Shown: in pieces, positions 34,990 through 44,658 of the stretch | How the letters are laid out: every line of letters begins with the position of its first letter | How positions within the stretch are numbered: position 1 is the stretch's first letter | Assembly (NCBI GenBank): GCA_046542845.1 | Contig: JBKHAN010000004.1 | Span: 1-64,000, forward strand | DNA: 64,000 nucleotides | Source of the DNA: SKKC01 sp046542845 | GTDB lineage: Bacteria; Spirochaetota; Spirochaetia; DSM-27196; SKKC01 | Reading direction: 5' to 3' | The notes under the pieces: generated by a model | Databases searched by the model: none | Seen by the model: only the letters and a program-made list of their open reading frames with translations | What the model was told of the DNA's origin: nothing | Translations under genes and position numbers: made by a program

Positions 34990-35600
34990 GGGTAGCGCTG
35001 TTCGGCAGCACTCGAGGCGTCGGTCGGCAGATCCTCCTGCGTGCCGGTGACGCAGGTTTCGGTGTAAAAGCGCTTGCGCGAAATATACAGTCCATCCCCG
35101 AAGTTCCCGGAGTCGAGTTGGTCGAGGGCAACGTTCTCGATCCTGGCGCCGTTTTTCGTACGGCGACCGGATGTGACTCTGTAATCATCGCGCTCGGCAA
35201 CACGAAACAGAACCCCGATTACGTTGTTTCTTCAGGAACTGAAATCATACTGCAGGTCATGAAAAAGCTTGGTATTTCGCGGGTTGTGGCTATAAGCTCC
35301 CTTGGTGTTGGCGACAGTCATGATTCTGTACCGGTTTTCTTCAAACTTCTCATGAACACAGTGCTTAAAAAAACGATGCGCGATAAGGAACGTCAGGAAG
35401 CGCTGCTTCGGGAATCCGGTCTCGACTGGACCGTCATCAGACCCGCGGGGCTTGTTGACGGTGAACCGAGCGGCTCTGCGCGTTGGGGTACCGGTCCGGA
35501 CGTGAACGCATCCCGCGTTACCCGTGCCGATGTCGCAATGTTTGCCTTGCAAGAGTTGAAGAATGCCGAGTACCTTCGCCGGACACCGTGGATAACCTGA
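34986..35600 (+). CDS. NAD(P)-binding SDR-like protein (NmrA/BVR-B type)
   Basis: 204 aa. N-terminal Rossmann motif GSTRGVGRQI, then VELVEGNVLDPGAV, SRVVAISSLGVGDS and WTVIRPAGLVDGE, the pattern of atypical short-chain dehydrogenases related to biliverdin/flavin reductase B and NmrA-like proteins. No Tyr-x3-Lys active site, so either an NAD(P)-binding reductase of that group or a redox sensor. Translationally coupled to mazG; 19 nt before the decarboxylase gene. Confidence 0.85.
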   Translation: MRVALFGSTRGVGRQILLRAGDAGFGVKALARNIQSIPEVPGVELVEGNVLDPGAVFRTATGCDSVIIALGNTKQNPDYVVSSGTEIILQVMKKLGISRVVAISSLGVGDSHDSVPVFFKLLMNTVLKKTMRDKERQEALLRESGLDWTVIRPAGLVDGEPSGSARWGTGPDVNASRVTRADVAMFALQELKNAEYLRRTPWIT

Positions 35601-35619
35601 TACCTGAAGAGGGCTCACC

Positions 35620-37044
35620 ATGACATCACATCATATGGATTGGGAATCATTCAGACAGGCCGGCTACCGTCTGATCGACGAACTGGTCGACTATCATACC
35701 ACCATTGAAGACAGGCCCGTCCTGAGTCGAAATAAACCGGGCGATGTGCGAGCCGCGCTGCCGGCTGCGGCGCCTGTAAAGGGCGAACCGTTTGAGACCA
35801 TACTCGAAGATGTACGCAGCATCATATACCCGGGACTCACGAACTGGCAGTCTCCGGGATTCTTCGCCTACTTCCCCGCAAACACCAGCGGACCGTCAAT
35901 CCTGGGTGAGCTTCTCTCAGCCGGCCTCGGGGTTCAGGGCATGCTCTGGCAGACCAGCCCGGCGTGCACGGAACTTGAAACTCATGTCCTTGACTGGCTC
36001 GTCGATCTTCTCGGATTACCGGCACCATTTCGCTCGGACGGCACAGGGGGGGGCGTCATACAGGATTCCGCATCCAGTGCCTGCCTGTGCGCGCTTATTG
36101 CCGCACGTCACAGAGTGACTCAGGATACCGGGGTGGAGGTGAAGAAGCTTGTCGCGTACTGCAGTGAGCACGCACACTCGTCGGTGGAGAAGTCCGCCCG
36201 GATTGCCGGCATCCCCAGGGATAATCTGCGCACGATAGGCACGAACGACGTTTATGCGCTCGACGCTGCGGAACTCGCTCAGCAGATACAGGCGGACAAG
36301 GCGGCGGGCCTTGTTCCATTTTTCGTGTGTGCGACCATCGGCTCTACATCGTCTCACGCGATCGATCCGGTCGCTGCCATCGCTCGAATCAGCCGAAAGC
36401 ATGCGCTCTGGGTGCACGTCGATGCCGCCATGATCGGAACGGCCGCGATATGCCCGGAATATCGCTACATCCACGACGGTCTGTCGGAGGTAGACAGCTA
36501 TTGCTTCAATCCACACAAGTGGATGTTCACGAACTTTGACTGTGACTGCTTCTACGTATCCGACCGATCAGCTCTGGTGAATGCCTTGAGCATCCTCCCC
36601 GAATACCTGCGCAACACCGCGAGTGAGGAAGGGTCGGTCATCGACTATCGTGACTGGCAGGTGCCGCTTGGCCGCCGGTTTCGTGCGCTGAAGCTCTGGT
36701 TCGTGATTCGGCACTACGGCGTGGAAGGGTTGCAGTTTCACGTTCGTGAACACATACGGATCGCGCACATATTCGCGAAAGAGATAGAAAGGCACCCCGA
36801 TTTCGAGGTATGCGCCCCGTATCCCTTTAATCTGGTTTGTTTCAGACATCTCGCCGGAGATGAGGCTAACCGATCGATCGAAGACATGATCGCGCGCAAC
36901 GGGCATTTCTATCTGACTCATACGGTCCTGGACGGCGACTACGTTTTACGGCTATCGGTGGGTCAGACACACACCGAGGAACGTCATGTGCTGGGGTTCA
37001 TTGACGAACTATTTCAGTGCGCGAGCAGTCTGAGTCGCGTCTGA
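35620..37044 (+). CDS. PLP-dependent aromatic-L-amino-acid decarboxylase family protein
   Basis: 474 aa, fold-type I group II decarboxylase. Tell-tale stretches: YPGLTNWQSPGFFAYFPANTS, VHVDAAMIGTAAICPEYR (PLP-binding Asp), PLP Lys300 in NPHKWMFTNFDC, and YRDWQVPLGRRFRALKLW. It matches aromatic amino-acid decarboxylases more closely than glutamate decarboxylases, so tryptophan, tyrosine or DOPA are likely substrates, giving an amine and CO2. GAGGG precedes the ATG. Last gene of the strand run that begins at 30435; no terminator is evident after it. Confidence 0.88.
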   Translation: MTSHHMDWESFRQAGYRLIDELVDYHTTIEDRPVLSRNKPGDVRAALPAAAPVKGEPFETILEDVRSIIYPGLTNWQSPGFFAYFPANTSGPSILGELLSAGLGVQGMLWQTSPACTELETHVLDWLVDLLGLPAPFRSDGTGGGVIQDSASSACLCALIAARHRVTQDTGVEVKKLVAYCSEHAHSSVEKSARIAGIPRDNLRTIGTNDVYALDAAELAQQIQADKAAGLVPFFVCATIGSTSSHAIDPVAAIARISRKHALWVHVDAAMIGTAAICPEYRYIHDGLSEVDSYCFNPHKWMFTNFDCDCFYVSDRSALVNALSILPEYLRNTASEEGSVIDYRDWQVPLGRRFRALKLWFVIRHYGVEGLQFHVREHIRIAHIFAKEIERHPDFEVCAPYPFNLVCFRHLAGDEANRSIEDMIARNGHFYLTHTVLDGDYVLRLSVGQTHTEERHVLGFIDELFQCASSLSRV

Positions 37045-37080
37045 CGGTTGCATCTCCTCTCCAATCCATGGATACTTGAT

Positions 37081-37251
37081 TCACTGTACGTACGTATATC
37101 CGTGCGATCCCCAGGCTTCGTCAATCAGTCCGAGGCTTTTCATTGATCCTGTGACGCACATGTTCAGGTAATCAAGCGATACAGAGGTGAGACTCGAGTA
37201 GACCGTACAGACTCCGGCTTTCGGACCTTCCCACGGCTTTGTCGGGAATGT
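37081..37251 (-). CDS. Possible small protein of 56 aa (doubtful)
   Basis: A minus-strand frame starting MTFPTKPWEGPKAGV and ending YTYVQ occupies most of the 259-nt gap between the decarboxylase and the next plus-strand gene. Its composition is protein-like, but it has no ribosome site, no convincing promoter and no recognised family. It may be the remains of a longer gene or chance. Confidence 0.22.
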   Translation of the reverse strand, partial: TFPTKPWEGPKAGVCTVYSSLTSVSLDYLNMCVTGSMKSLGLIDEAWGSHGYTYVQ

Positions 37252-37303
37252 CATGCACTGAATTCGCCGGATACCATGCCACATAATCGAGAGGAGTACA
37301 TGT

Positions 37304-37534
37304 ATGGCAAAACGATCGTTTAAAGGCGATAAACGCCGAAAACAGCTGGAAAAGAAGAAAAAGCAGGACCTTAAGCGAGCGAAACGTCTGAATCGTACGG
37401 ATGAGGAAAAGGAAAACGAGACCGAAGACACGTCATACCTCGAGTACCTGAATCCGGGTGGCCCCATGGATGAACGATTCGTGGAAGGTGAAGACGGCGA
37501 CGAGGCCGATGAGGCTGACGAAGACGAGGAATAG
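37304..37534 (+). CDS. Small bipolar-charged protein
   Basis: 76 aa: a strongly basic first half (many Lys/Arg, no hydrophobic core), a short central LEYLNPGGPMDERF, and an almost wholly Asp/Glu C-terminus. GAGAGGAG sits 8 nt before the ATG and an intrinsic terminator follows at 37565, so it is a genuine single-gene unit. Probably intrinsically disordered; a nucleic-acid or ribosome contact by the basic half is a guess. Confidence 0.72.
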   Translation: MAKRSFKGDKRRKQLEKKKKQDLKRAKRLNRTDEEKENETEDTSYLEYLNPGGPMDERFVEGEDGDEADEADEDEE

Positions 37535-37564
37535 AGTCGAACGCCGTCGTTTCTGAAGTACGAT

Positions 37565-37591
37565 AACCCGCCCTCGAGGCGGGTTTTTTTT
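37565..37591 (+). terminator. Strong intrinsic terminator
   Basis: Stem AACCCGCC / GGCGGGTT with a 5-nt loop, followed by a run of eight T. Ends the small charged-protein gene; its T-run reaches the stop codon of the convergent PII-like gene. Confidence 0.93.
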
Positions 37592-37898
37592 ACTCTATAA
37601 GCGCGGTAACGGGGTACTGAAAGAGTTTAATACCTTCATTCGGGAAACGGTGCTTGAGTTCCCGCACGGCCGTAACAACGAGTGCCGACTCCGTTTCAGG
37701 CAGATAGAAGAGCACTACTATGTTTTCCTCTGGCCATACGTGGTCGCCCCTGCGTTCGCCGCTGGAGCCCACACCCTGGACACCAACAAACACGGTGTAA
37801 CGCGAAGCGACACCGTGATGGTGCAGACGCTCCATCAGATCCTCTTCGATTGCTCTGTTCAGCACCACCTCGGTCCGCAGGGTTACCGGTACATTCAT
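37590..37898 (-). CDS. PII-like/DUF3240-type protein linked to RND efflux
   Basis: 102 aa, predicted ferredoxin-like alpha/beta fold (VPVTLRTEVVLNRAIEEDLMERL, then SRYTVFVGVQGVGSSG, then NIVVLFYLPE ... AVRELKHRFPNEGIKLF). Size and secondary-structure order resemble PII-like and DUF3240 proteins often found at the end of RND operons. Its start overlaps the RND stop by 4 nt, so it is translated with the pump and may sense a ligand or metal and tune it. The ligand is unknown. Confidence 0.7.
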   Translation of the reverse strand: MNVPVTLRTEVVLNRAIEEDLMERLHHHGVASRYTVFVGVQGVGSSGERRGDHVWPEENIVVLFYLPETESALVVTAVRELKHRFPNEGIKLFQYPVTALIE

Positions 37899-40800
37899 TC
37901 CTGAACTCCTGTTTCCTCAGCCGTTGAAGAAGCTTCATATTTCTGCTCGATCCGCTGTGCCCGTTTCGCACTGCGTCGTTCCGAAATCCGATTAAACGAT
38001 GCATAGAGAACCGGGACGAAGACAAGCGTCAATACAGCGCTCACGGACAAACCTCCGATGACCGTAAGTGCTATCGGTCGTATAAGCTCCGATCCCTCGC
38101 CGTCGAGAAATCCAATCGGCACGAGACCGAGAACGGTGGTCAACGTGGTCATGAGTATCGGGCGAAGTCGGTTTCCGCCGGCCTCCACGCAGGCTTCGAT
38201 GAGCTCGACCCCGCGAGCACGCAGCAGATTCGTATAGTCAACGAGAACGATTCCGTTGTTCACGACGATTCCGACGAGCATAACGAGCCCGACCGCCGTG
38301 AATACGCTGATATTAATGCCCATAAGAAAGTGTATACCGAACACACCGATCAAGGTTAACGGAATACTCAGAAAAATTATGAGTGGATCTACGAACGATT
38401 CGAACTGGGCTGCCATTACGCCAAAAACAAGCAGGACAGCCACCACGAGAATTCCAGCGAAGGTCTGACCGTAGCGAAGTATGTCAGCAAACTCGCCGGA
38501 AAATTCGATTACAAGTCCGTCTTCCAGCGGGATGCGTTCACGGATCAGCCGCTGAATCCGCTGCTCCACTTCGGCGATCTGTGCTCCTTGCGCAAGTCCG
38601 GCAGTTACGGTGAACTGCCGAGCCTGAGCTTCGCGGAGAATGCTGACGGGGCCGGTAGTTCGTTCGAAGTCCGCTATGCTTGACAGCGGAACTCTTCCGC
38701 CCCGCGGCGACGGTATCTGTATTCGCCCGAGGTCGGGTATCTCGGTTTTGTCCTGTTCGGCAAGAATCAGTAGAATGTCACGTTCGAGACCGTTGGTTCG
38801 CAAGCGCGACGCGGTAATACCGTCTATCGAAGCTCTGACTTCATTTCCAATCGTGGCAACATCAAGGCCTAACGCGTATACGCGTTGTCGATCGATCTGT
38901 ATGCTCGCCTGCGGAAGGCCTTCGGACACGTCGGTGCGGGCATCGACGGCCTCGGGAACCTCTGTTTCGAGTAACTCCCTGATCTCCTCTGCGGTGCTTC
39001 GGCCGAGGTCAATGTCTTCAGTTCGGATGCGGATATCTATGGGCGCACCACCACCGAGTTGCGGGCCGCCGGCGTCTCCAAACTCAAACTGAGCCCCGGG
39101 AAACTCGTTGAAATAAGGCCGAAGCGCCGTCTGTATGTCGGTCTCGGTTTCGACTCTCTCATCAAAAGCCGGAAGCGTTATCGTGATGCTTCCGCTGTTG
39201 CTCGAGCCACCACCCCCGAAGCCGGCGATACCACCACCGCCTCCACCGACACTTACAACGATGCGCTCGTAGGTCGTGATTTCACTTCGAATGATATCCT
39301 CAAACTGCGCCAGGACATCCCGTGTAACCTCAATGCGCGTTCCCACCGGCATGGTCACATTCAGCTGGACATTGTCCTGTTGTTGCGCAGGCAGAAGCTC
39401 GAAGCCAATGTAGGGGACGAGGAACAGTCCGCCGATAAACGCGAACAGCACGAACAATACCGACACGGTTCGGTGTTTCAGGGCGACCGAGAGAAAGCGC
39501 TTATACCCGCGATCAACGGCGCCAAAAAAGGCCTCAAAGCGCGAGTCGATAAACCCCATAAGACCTTTCAGCGGTTTTTGCGTGTGCGAAGAAAGGGGAA
39601 AGTAATGGCTGGCGAGCACGGGTACAAGAAAAATCGCCACCAGCAGCGAGGCGGCGAGCGAGATGACAACCGTGAATGCGAGTCCGCTGAAAAGCTCACC
39701 GATAAAATCGAGCTGATTTCGAAAAAGAGCGACCGGCAGAAAGACACAGACGGTCGTGAGCGTTGCCGAGACGATAGCGTTAATCATCTCCTGTGTGCCA
39801 AGAATTGCTGCAGGCCGGAGCTTTGCTCCCTTTTCCCGGTATCGATAGATGTTTTCCAGGATTACGATGGAGTTGTCGACAAGGAGTCCAACTCCAAGTG
39901 CAAGTCCTGCGAGTGTCATAAGGTTCAGGGTCAGACCGCTGAAGTACATCAGGCTTACCGTGAAGACAATGGATGTCGGGATACTTACCGCTACCACGAG
40001 AGTCGCCCGGATACTTCTGAGAAACAGAAGCAAAATGATGATCGCGAGGACCGCGCCTCCAACAGCCTGTGATGATACGGTCGCCAGCGAGTCGCGGATG
40101 ATCTGTGTCGTGTCAACGAGCACCTCGATCTGCACGCCGTCCGGAAGAACCCCGTTAATGGAGTCCAGCGCTTCCAGTACGTTGTCAGCCGCCTCGACGC
40201 TGTTGGCGTCGCTCTGTTTCTGTACGGATATCGATACGCCGGGTTCTCCGTTGACGTACACAAGACTGTTCGTCGGTCCGAAACCTTCGCGAACGTCGGC
40301 AATGTCACCGAGCCTGAGTGTCGTCGACGTGGGTGCGGCGTTATCACGATCCACCGTGAGAGTCGTTATAACGACATTCCGTACATCGTCTATCGAACCG
40401 AATTCACCGTCAGTCTGAATAACGTAGTTGCGTTCATTTTCGGTTATCGTTCCACCGCCGATCTGCAGGTTCTGTACTCGCACGCGCTGTGCGATCTGGC
40501 TGAAAGTCAGACCGTAGGCGTCGAGTCTGCTTTGCGGAATTTCGACGCGTATGACTTCCTGGCGGCCACCCGATACGCTGGTCAACGCAATACCTTCAAG
40601 CTGTTCAATCCGTGGCTGTACGATGTCTTCAGCGATTCGTCGCAGCTCTTCGGCACTTCGATTACCGGTGACGCGTAACTGGAGAATAGGCAGCAGGGAA
40701 GGGTCAAAACGAAATATGCTCGGTGAACCGGCGTCATCCGGAAGGGCATTTCTGACCAGCTCGAGGCGATCGCGGACTTCGTTCGTCGCGGCATCCATGT

Positions 40801-41095
40801 TCGTTCCCCAGGTAAACTCGAGAATCACCTGGCTTGAACCCTGCGAGGACGTGGAACTGATCTGGTTAATGTTACTGACGTTGCTGAGAGTTCCTTCAAT
40901 CGACCGGGTGATTGTTCTCTCAACTTCCTGAGGCCCTGCACCCTCGTACGAAGTCTGAACGACGAGCACGGCGGGTTCAATCTCCGGAAACAGGTCTACC
41001 GGGAGATCCAGTGCCGTATAGAGTCCGAAGGCAGTCAGGAGTGCGAAAATAACGAAAAACGTGGTCGGCCTGTTTACTATTGTTCGGGTAAGCAT
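37895..41095 (-). CDS. RND-family efflux transporter, HAE1 type
   Basis: 1066 aa, 12 membrane helices and two large periplasmic loops, usual length for AcrB/MexB-like pumps. PVDLFPEIEPAVLVVQTSYEGAGPQEVE at the N-terminus is the family signature; the proton-relay Asp lies in GVGLLVDNSIVILENIYRYR. A Gly-rich stretch GGGGGIAGFGGGGSSNSG sits in the second periplasmic loop. Works with the adaptor and outer-membrane channel encoded upstream to export drugs or other hydrophobic compounds, driven by proton (or Na+) entry. 8 nt after the adaptor gene. Confidence 0.93.
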   Translation of the reverse strand: MLTRTIVNRPTTFFVIFALLTAFGLYTALDLPVDLFPEIEPAVLVVQTSYEGAGPQEVERTITRSIEGTLSNVSNINQISSTSSQGSSQVILEFTWGTNMDAATNEVRDRLELVRNALPDDAGSPSIFRFDPSLLPILQLRVTGNRSAEELRRIAEDIVQPRIEQLEGIALTSVSGGRQEVIRVEIPQSRLDAYGLTFSQIAQRVRVQNLQIGGGTITENERNYVIQTDGEFGSIDDVRNVVITTLTVDRDNAAPTSTTLRLGDIADVREGFGPTNSLVYVNGEPGVSISVQKQSDANSVEAADNVLEALDSINGVLPDGVQIEVLVDTTQIIRDSLATVSSQAVGGAVLAIIILLLFLRSIRATLVVAVSIPTSIVFTVSLMYFSGLTLNLMTLAGLALGVGLLVDNSIVILENIYRYREKGAKLRPAAILGTQEMINAIVSATLTTVCVFLPVALFRNQLDFIGELFSGLAFTVVISLAASLLVAIFLVPVLASHYFPLSSHTQKPLKGLMGFIDSRFEAFFGAVDRGYKRFLSVALKHRTVSVLFVLFAFIGGLFLVPYIGFELLPAQQQDNVQLNVTMPVGTRIEVTRDVLAQFEDIIRSEITTYERIVVSVGGGGGGIAGFGGGGSSNSGSITITLPAFDERVETETDIQTALRPYFNEFPGAQFEFGDAGGPQLGGGAPIDIRIRTEDIDLGRSTAEEIRELLETEVPEAVDARTDVSEGLPQASIQIDRQRVYALGLDVATIGNEVRASIDGITASRLRTNGLERDILLILAEQDKTEIPDLGRIQIPSPRGGRVPLSSIADFERTTGPVSILREAQARQFTVTAGLAQGAQIAEVEQRIQRLIRERIPLEDGLVIEFSGEFADILRYGQTFAGILVVAVLLVFGVMAAQFESFVDPLIIFLSIPLTLIGVFGIHFLMGINISVFTAVGLVMLVGIVVNNGIVLVDYTNLLRARGVELIEACVEAGGNRLRPILMTTLTTVLGLVPIGFLDGEGSELIRPIALTVIGGLSVSAVLTLVFVPVLYASFNRISERRSAKRAQRIEQKYEASSTAEETGVQE

Positions 41096-41103
41096 GTGCG
41101 GAC

Positions 41104-41994
41104 CTACCGTATTACCAGCACGGGGGTGCCGTCTTCGAGGAGGTTCTGCCCCCGCGTCACAACCTGGTCGCCGGCCGTCAGACCATCGATAATCTCTACG
41201 TTTCCATCGGACTCGATACCGGTTTCGACGTCTCTTCGCAACGCGACGTCACCGCCGTCGACTACGTATACAAAGGTTTCACCGTCTCGTCGTATCAGGG
41301 ACTCCTGGGGCACGACCAGGGCGTCGGTTCGTTCAGTAAGAACAAGTTCTGCACGGGCTGACATACCCGTGAGTATGCGTTCGTCAAACCGATCGAACCT
41401 CGCGCGAACCTCAAGCGTCCGGGATGAAGCATCGAGCTGTGGTGCACGACGTCGAACCCGGGCGGTGAAAACGACGTCCGGATATGCATCGAAACGAGCG
41501 CGTACGAGCTGGCCCTCGCTGACCTGGCCGACGAATCGTTCCGGTACGCGCATGACAAGCTCCGCACGCTCCAGCGCGGCTATACGGGCGATCGGCAGCT
41601 GTGGTGTAACCTGCTGTCCGGTCTGGGCCGGGACGCTGACCACTGTACCGTCTATGGGAGCCTGGACCGGGCTTTCTGAGAACCGCCGACCGGGCTGACT
41701 CGGATCCACCCGTGCGATCACCTCGCCGCGTTCTACTCGGTCTCCCGTCGAAACGCCAAGGAAGGTAAGTTCTCCCGCGGTATCGGGCAGTGCATCTACC
41801 GCTGCGGACGCCTCGATTTCACCGGCAAGGGTAATGACGTCCCGTATGGTCCGCGGCTCCATAACCAGTGCCCGGACGGCAATCTGTCGCTGCTCGTCAT
41901 TGTCGGTCGTGGTCTGTTCATCCTCAGGTACTCCGCATGAAACGAGGAGCACAAACGGTATCAGCAGGATCAGATAAGGAAAAAAGTGTTTCAT
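41104..41994 (-). CDS. RND periplasmic adaptor (membrane fusion) lipoprotein
   Basis: 296 aa. Lipobox LVSC with Cys20 anchors it to the membrane. Split biotinyl-lipoyl-like domain (GELTFLGVSTGDRVERGEVIARVD and APIDGTVVSVPAQTGQQV) without a long coiled-coil hairpin, then beta-barrel and membrane-proximal domains. Shorter than AcrA because the hairpin is very short. ATGA overlap with the tolC-like gene. Confidence 0.92.
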   Translation of the reverse strand: MKHFFPYLILLIPFVLLVSCGVPEDEQTTTDNDEQRQIAVRALVMEPRTIRDVITLAGEIEASAAVDALPDTAGELTFLGVSTGDRVERGEVIARVDPSQPGRRFSESPVQAPIDGTVVSVPAQTGQQVTPQLPIARIAALERAELVMRVPERFVGQVSEGQLVRARFDAYPDVVFTARVRRRAPQLDASSRTLEVRARFDRFDERILTGMSARAELVLTERTDALVVPQESLIRRDGETFVYVVDGGDVALRRDVETGIESDGNVEIIDGLTAGDQVVTRGQNLLEDGTPVLVIR

Positions 41995-43331
41995 TCAGCG
42001 TTCTCCAGTTCTTCAAGGGACATGCCAAGGAGGTTCTCCAGGCTCAGGATATTCTCGATGTAGCGCGATTGTTCCTGCAATAGCTCAAGCCGAGCGTTCC
42101 GAAGATCGAACTCGGTGTCCTCAACAGTTGTGATTGTCTGTAATCCGGCGGAATAGCCTTCCTCGGCAAGATCAAGCGCTCGTTCCGCCAGTTCGACATT
42201 GGATTGAAGAGACTCAATGCTCGTGAGCGTCGTTTCGAGCTGTTCGATAATCGCGAGGATTTCTACTGAAGCATTGCGCTCGGCTGTCTCCACGGACAAG
42301 CGCGCCTGTTGTATCTGGTCGGCCTGGTCGTCGAGACGCGTGCGGGTAGTCGACCAGCGCAGAAAAGGGTCAATGGGCCAACCCAGCGTTATTGAGAACG
42401 CGCCGCTATCCGACCAGTTGTCGGCGTCGAATACGTCCTCTGCGTCAAATGGATCACCTTGCAGCTGCGGATTCACACCCGCACGGAAAGTCAGCGACGG
42501 ATACAGGCTGCTCACCGTTGCCTCTCGCGCAACCTCAAGTTGCTGGACTTGCTGCCGGGCTTGACGCACGGCGGTCGATTGGGTCACCAGGTCCAGAAGA
42601 CGGTTTGCATCGGCTACGTTAAGGAACGTTGCATCAATATCGCCGTCCAGCACAATCGATATGCCCGGGTCGAAGCCAAGAAGATCAGCAAAACGCCGCA
42701 GTCCCGATTGTATCGCATCCTGCTGTCTTCGTATGGCCGGGCGCTGGTTCTCGACCGAGACCTGCTGCGTGAGCAGTGAGAGTTCGTCGACGAGTCCGGA
42801 TTCGTATTGTCCCTGGAGATCTGCAATTCGTGCTTCGCTCGCGGTAAATCGATCCTGCGTCACCGATAACTGTTCCTGTTGTACCAGCAGCTGGTAGAAT
42901 GCGGTCCGTACACTGATCTCGACTTCTTTTACAGCGCTCTCAAACGACAGCGTTGCATTCTCGAACGAGAGCCGGCTCGCTTCAATCCCATCGAGAATTT
43001 GCAGGCTTAATGTAAGGGACGCGTCTACTCCTGCGCTCAGGTTCCATCTCGGCAGTTCAGGTGTAAGCGGAGGCGTTTCCGGTTCACTGTTGGGTCGGAC
43101 GAGCGTCAGATTCGAGGAGATCGCCGGAATCAATACATTGAAGCGGTTTCTATAGGCGCGTTCCTCTATTCGGGTGGAGAACTCCTGCGACTGCAATCCC
43201 AGATTGTGCGAAAGCGCCCGATCGACTGCCTCGTCGACGGACACAACGATGGTTTCGCTACCGTACGCACTGAGAGTGGTCAGCAAAAGGATACACAGCC
43301 ACCGAAAGACGCTTGATGAGCTTTTCTTCAT
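41991..43331 (-). CDS. TolC-family outer-membrane channel
   Basis: 446 aa. Signal peptide (cleavage near SAYGS), then two repeats of long amphipathic helices with beta strands, typical of outer-membrane efflux proteins (VDEAVDRALSHNLGLQSQ near the N-terminus; AEEGYSAGLQTITTVEDTEFDLRNARLELL near the C-terminus). First gene of the efflux operon with the adaptor, pump and PII-like protein. A weak -10-like GATAAT lies 12 nt before the ATG. Confidence 0.9.
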   Translation of the reverse strand: MKKSSSSVFRWLCILLLTTLSAYGSETIVVSVDEAVDRALSHNLGLQSQEFSTRIEERAYRNRFNVLIPAISSNLTLVRPNSEPETPPLTPELPRWNLSAGVDASLTLSLQILDGIEASRLSFENATLSFESAVKEVEISVRTAFYQLLVQQEQLSVTQDRFTASEARIADLQGQYESGLVDELSLLTQQVSVENQRPAIRRQQDAIQSGLRRFADLLGFDPGISIVLDGDIDATFLNVADANRLLDLVTQSTAVRQARQQVQQLEVAREATVSSLYPSLTFRAGVNPQLQGDPFDAEDVFDADNWSDSGAFSITLGWPIDPFLRWSTTRTRLDDQADQIQQARLSVETAERNASVEILAIIEQLETTLTSIESLQSNVELAERALDLAEEGYSAGLQTITTVEDTEFDLRNARLELLQEQSRYIENILSLENLLGMSLEELENAE

Positions 43332-43415
43332 GATGTGAGCTACATTATCGCTTCTATATTATGTATATGTTACGCCAAGGTGAATAATTGATCAGCCATT
43401 CAGGAATATGACGGC

Positions 43416-44627
43416 TCAGGGAAATTGTGCGAACATGTCCGACGTCCTGACGCCTGCGACCTCTGTTTTTGCCGAGTATACGCTGCGCAGACGTGCAATC
43501 CCCTCCTCAAGAACGGGAGACGAAACTCCGAATTGAATAGACTGCCACGCTTCGAGGAAGGCGGAAAACTCGTCCGCGACGCGAATCACTTCGCCGTCGA
43601 TCGGGTTGTAGCGGTCGGCATTGTAATGCTCCTGTAATTCAGCGAACGAGGTGACAGTGACTTCACCGTCAGTTTGTATGCGACTCGCGAACTCATTCTC
43701 CGTGAAATAGCGAATTTCCTGACCGGCACTCGCGCTCATGTGAGGATAGATTTCCGCTGCGACGGTTCGGTCCTCAATGGTCTTAACGATCTCGGGGAGG
43801 CCCGGTGTAGCCGTTTTTGTCGGAGCGACGATATCGCGCGTAACTGCCTCGGGCAGGTCATGAAAAAGCGCACCGAAAAAATTATTGTATCTTCGTCGCG
43901 GGCAGGCACTAATCTGGTACGTGAACAGGTAGACGAACACACAGACCATGAGCGAATGCCCGAGTACCGCCGTTTCAGGTATTCGCGGTGTACGACTCCA
44001 GCGCGCCTGATAGCGCAATCTGTCAATGACGCTGATCAATCGATAGAGATCCAGCTCAAGCACGAGTTGTCTCATTCCTGTGAGGTCAAGAAACGGCTCA
44101 AGGCGGCGACGCAGATCGTCTTCGATTCCGGGTACCCGCGGATCGTGGTGGTTGACTGCCTTGATAATCTGAAACTCGCGGTGGCTTGAATAGGTGCGTG
44201 CTGCTTCAAGAATGTGTCGTGAGCGACGCTGGGTTGGACTCCAATGCTCCTCGCCGCCGAGGAGATAGGTGTGGAACGATTCTGCGAGTCCGTAACGGTC
44301 CAGCATGGGCGATACGGAGGAGGCAACCCATTCGTTGAGCTTCCGGTATTCGACTGGATAATTCGTCCGGATATCGCGGTGCACGGATTCTTTGATATCG
44401 GATATCGCGATTTTGCGCAGAAGGTCAAAGACAGAATGGTCAATGATGATATCCCAGTCCACCTCGTGGCCCTGTTCTTCCTCGAGCTTCGCCATAAAGT
44501 ACGCGGTTATAATGGCAAACGCCCGCCGATCCATTTCGTTCAGCTCCATAGGGCGAACCAGGTCGTTCCACCGCTTGATGCTGAATCCGGTAAAAAGATG
44601 CTCTGCGATATCTCTGTGGATAATCAC
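43416..44627 (-). CDS. HD-domain protein
   Basis: 403 aa. Metal-dependent phosphohydrolase signature FFGALFHDLPEAVTRDIVAPTKT and a downstream DEFSAFLEA acidic site; the first His may be in AVLGHSLMV. The N-terminal 180 residues are helical and unassigned. It resembles large HD hydrolases acting on nucleotides; YfbR-type substrates are possible. A strong hairpin stands about 30 nt upstream of its ATG. Confidence 0.8.
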   Translation of the reverse strand: MIIHRDIAEHLFTGFSIKRWNDLVRPMELNEMDRRAFAIITAYFMAKLEEEQGHEVDWDIIIDHSVFDLLRKIAISDIKESVHRDIRTNYPVEYRKLNEWVASSVSPMLDRYGLAESFHTYLLGGEEHWSPTQRRSRHILEAARTYSSHREFQIIKAVNHHDPRVPGIEDDLRRRLEPFLDLTGMRQLVLELDLYRLISVIDRLRYQARWSRTPRIPETAVLGHSLMVCVFVYLFTYQISACPRRRYNNFFGALFHDLPEAVTRDIVAPTKTATPGLPEIVKTIEDRTVAAEIYPHMSASAGQEIRYFTENEFASRIQTDGEVTVTSFAELQEHYNADRYNPIDGEVIRVADEFSAFLEAWQSIQFGVSSPVLEEGIARLRSVYSAKTEVAGVRTSDMFAQFP

Positions 44628-44658
44628 GACGACCTCACGACTGGAGTATGATTGAATA

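Noticed and set aside
39059..40072. 337-codon plus-strand frame inside the RND region
   Set aside because: Very rich in Arg, Lys and Asp with no hydrophobic core; a shadow of the RND pump on the other strand.
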